Origin: CAZDWZ01 sp964509425
Lineage (GTDB): Bacteria > Bdellovibrionota_C > UBA2361 > SZUA-149 > CAZDWZ01
DNA: 64,000 nt
Reading direction: 5' to 3'
Assembly (NCBI GenBank): GCA_964509425.1
Contig: CAZDWZ010000002.1
Location: forward strand, 248,001-312,000
Under the pieces are notes generated by a model. It ran no database searches. It was not told where the DNA came from and saw only the letters and a program-made list of their open reading frames with translations. How positions within the stretch are numbered: position 1 is the first letter of the stretch; the number at the start of each line of letters is the position of its first letter. Position numbers and translations under genes: made by a program. Positions 63,765 to 64,000 of this stretch are shown in pieces.

Positions 63765-64000
63765 ATGCAGAGTAAAGCAAGCGCAGTATGGACTGGAAGT
63801 CTTAAAGAGGGCAACGGACGTATCAGCACCGGCAGCGGTGTTCTTGCCGACGTTCCGTACACCTTTAAAACTCGATTCGAAGGCGCCAAAGGAACGAACC
63901 CCGAGGAGCTCGTGGCGGCCGCGCATTCCTCTTGTTTTTCGATGGCGCTTGGCGCAGAACTTGGAAAAGCGGGCATCACTCCGCAATCCATAGAAACAAA
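63765..64000 (+). CDS. OsmC/Ohr-family peroxiredoxin (start only)
   Basis: The first 78 residues are visible; the gene leaves the window. GAGGAGG lies 5 bases before the ATG. The pattern SAVWTGSLKEGNGRISTGSG, then GTNPEELVAAAHSSCFSMAL with the first redox Cys, is OsmC-like. Function: reduction of organic hydroperoxides. The second Cys lies beyond the edge. Divergent from phrB. Confidence 0.9.
   Translation, partial: MQSKASAVWTGSLKEGNGRISTGSGVLADVPYTFKTRFEGAKGTNPEELVAAAHSSCFSMALGAELGKAGITPQSIET

Overview
The window looks like a chromosomal piece of a Gram-negative bacterium of moderate GC content. The signs are lipoproteins with lipobox cysteines, a Tat-type signal, FtsEX, a LpoA-like protein, ClpS/ClpA and an OmpR-type two-component system. 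Separate purS and purQ genes argue against Beta- or Gammaproteobacteria. The mix, including Cys-rich secreted proteins, would fit a Bdellovibrionota or former Deltaproteobacteria type lineage, but that placement is inference and no rRNA gene is present to test it.

Layout. 1-9.7 kb: a long minus-strand chaperone and housekeeping run, grpE, dnaK, dnaJ, a LpoA-like lipoprotein, thiL, larB and a small secreted protein. The last five are joined by ATGA overlaps or a 1-bp gap; ftsE and ftsX follow. 9.8-19 kb: recO, an fmdB-type zinc ribbon, proB-proA, an alpha/beta hydrolase that overlaps proA tail to tail, yggS-proC-yggT, and aroF-maf. 19-24 kb: a 0.9-kb gap, a TPR protein, an amidinotransferase, a Cys-cluster protein, mgtC and glk. 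24-31 kb: clpS-clpA, a small secreted coiled-coil protein between inverted repeats, yggX, a periplasmic-binding-like protein and a FliA-type sigma factor. 31-41 kb: a 1625-residue CheB-CheR-PAS-kinase-receiver protein, a 0.9-kb gap, sodium-independent housekeeping genes (Fe/Mn superoxide dismutase, fabD, ridA) and a receiver-kinase protein. 41-47 kb: a glycan-type transferase and methyltransferase, then a GC-rich pair of paralogous cassettes and small secreted genes. 47-53 kb: thiolase with an odd Rieske-like protein, a second dnaK and a methyltransferase. 53-64 kb: a secreted Cys-rich protein, an unusual tandem histidine kinase with its OmpR-type regulator, a GT39-like membrane enzyme, purQ-purS-purB, photolyase and the start of an OsmC-family gene.

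Pathways: proline synthesis is nearly complete here (proB, proA, proC). Purine synthesis is represented by purS, purQ and purB. Protein quality control is represented by grpE-dnaK-dnaJ, dnaK2 and clpS-clpA.

Most notable: (1) two ~1.04-kb units at 43.3-45.7 kb, each a protein of unknown function flanked by structured non-coding elements that are more alike between the two copies than the proteins are; (2) a PurQ in which the expected catalytic cysteine is glycine; (3) a Rieske-like protein in which both histidine ligands are replaced; (4) a 161-bp structured repeat present twice, 27 kb apart; (5) a histidine kinase with a degenerate second kinase half. No tRNA, rRNA, CRISPR array, insertion sequence with transposase or prophage was recognised.
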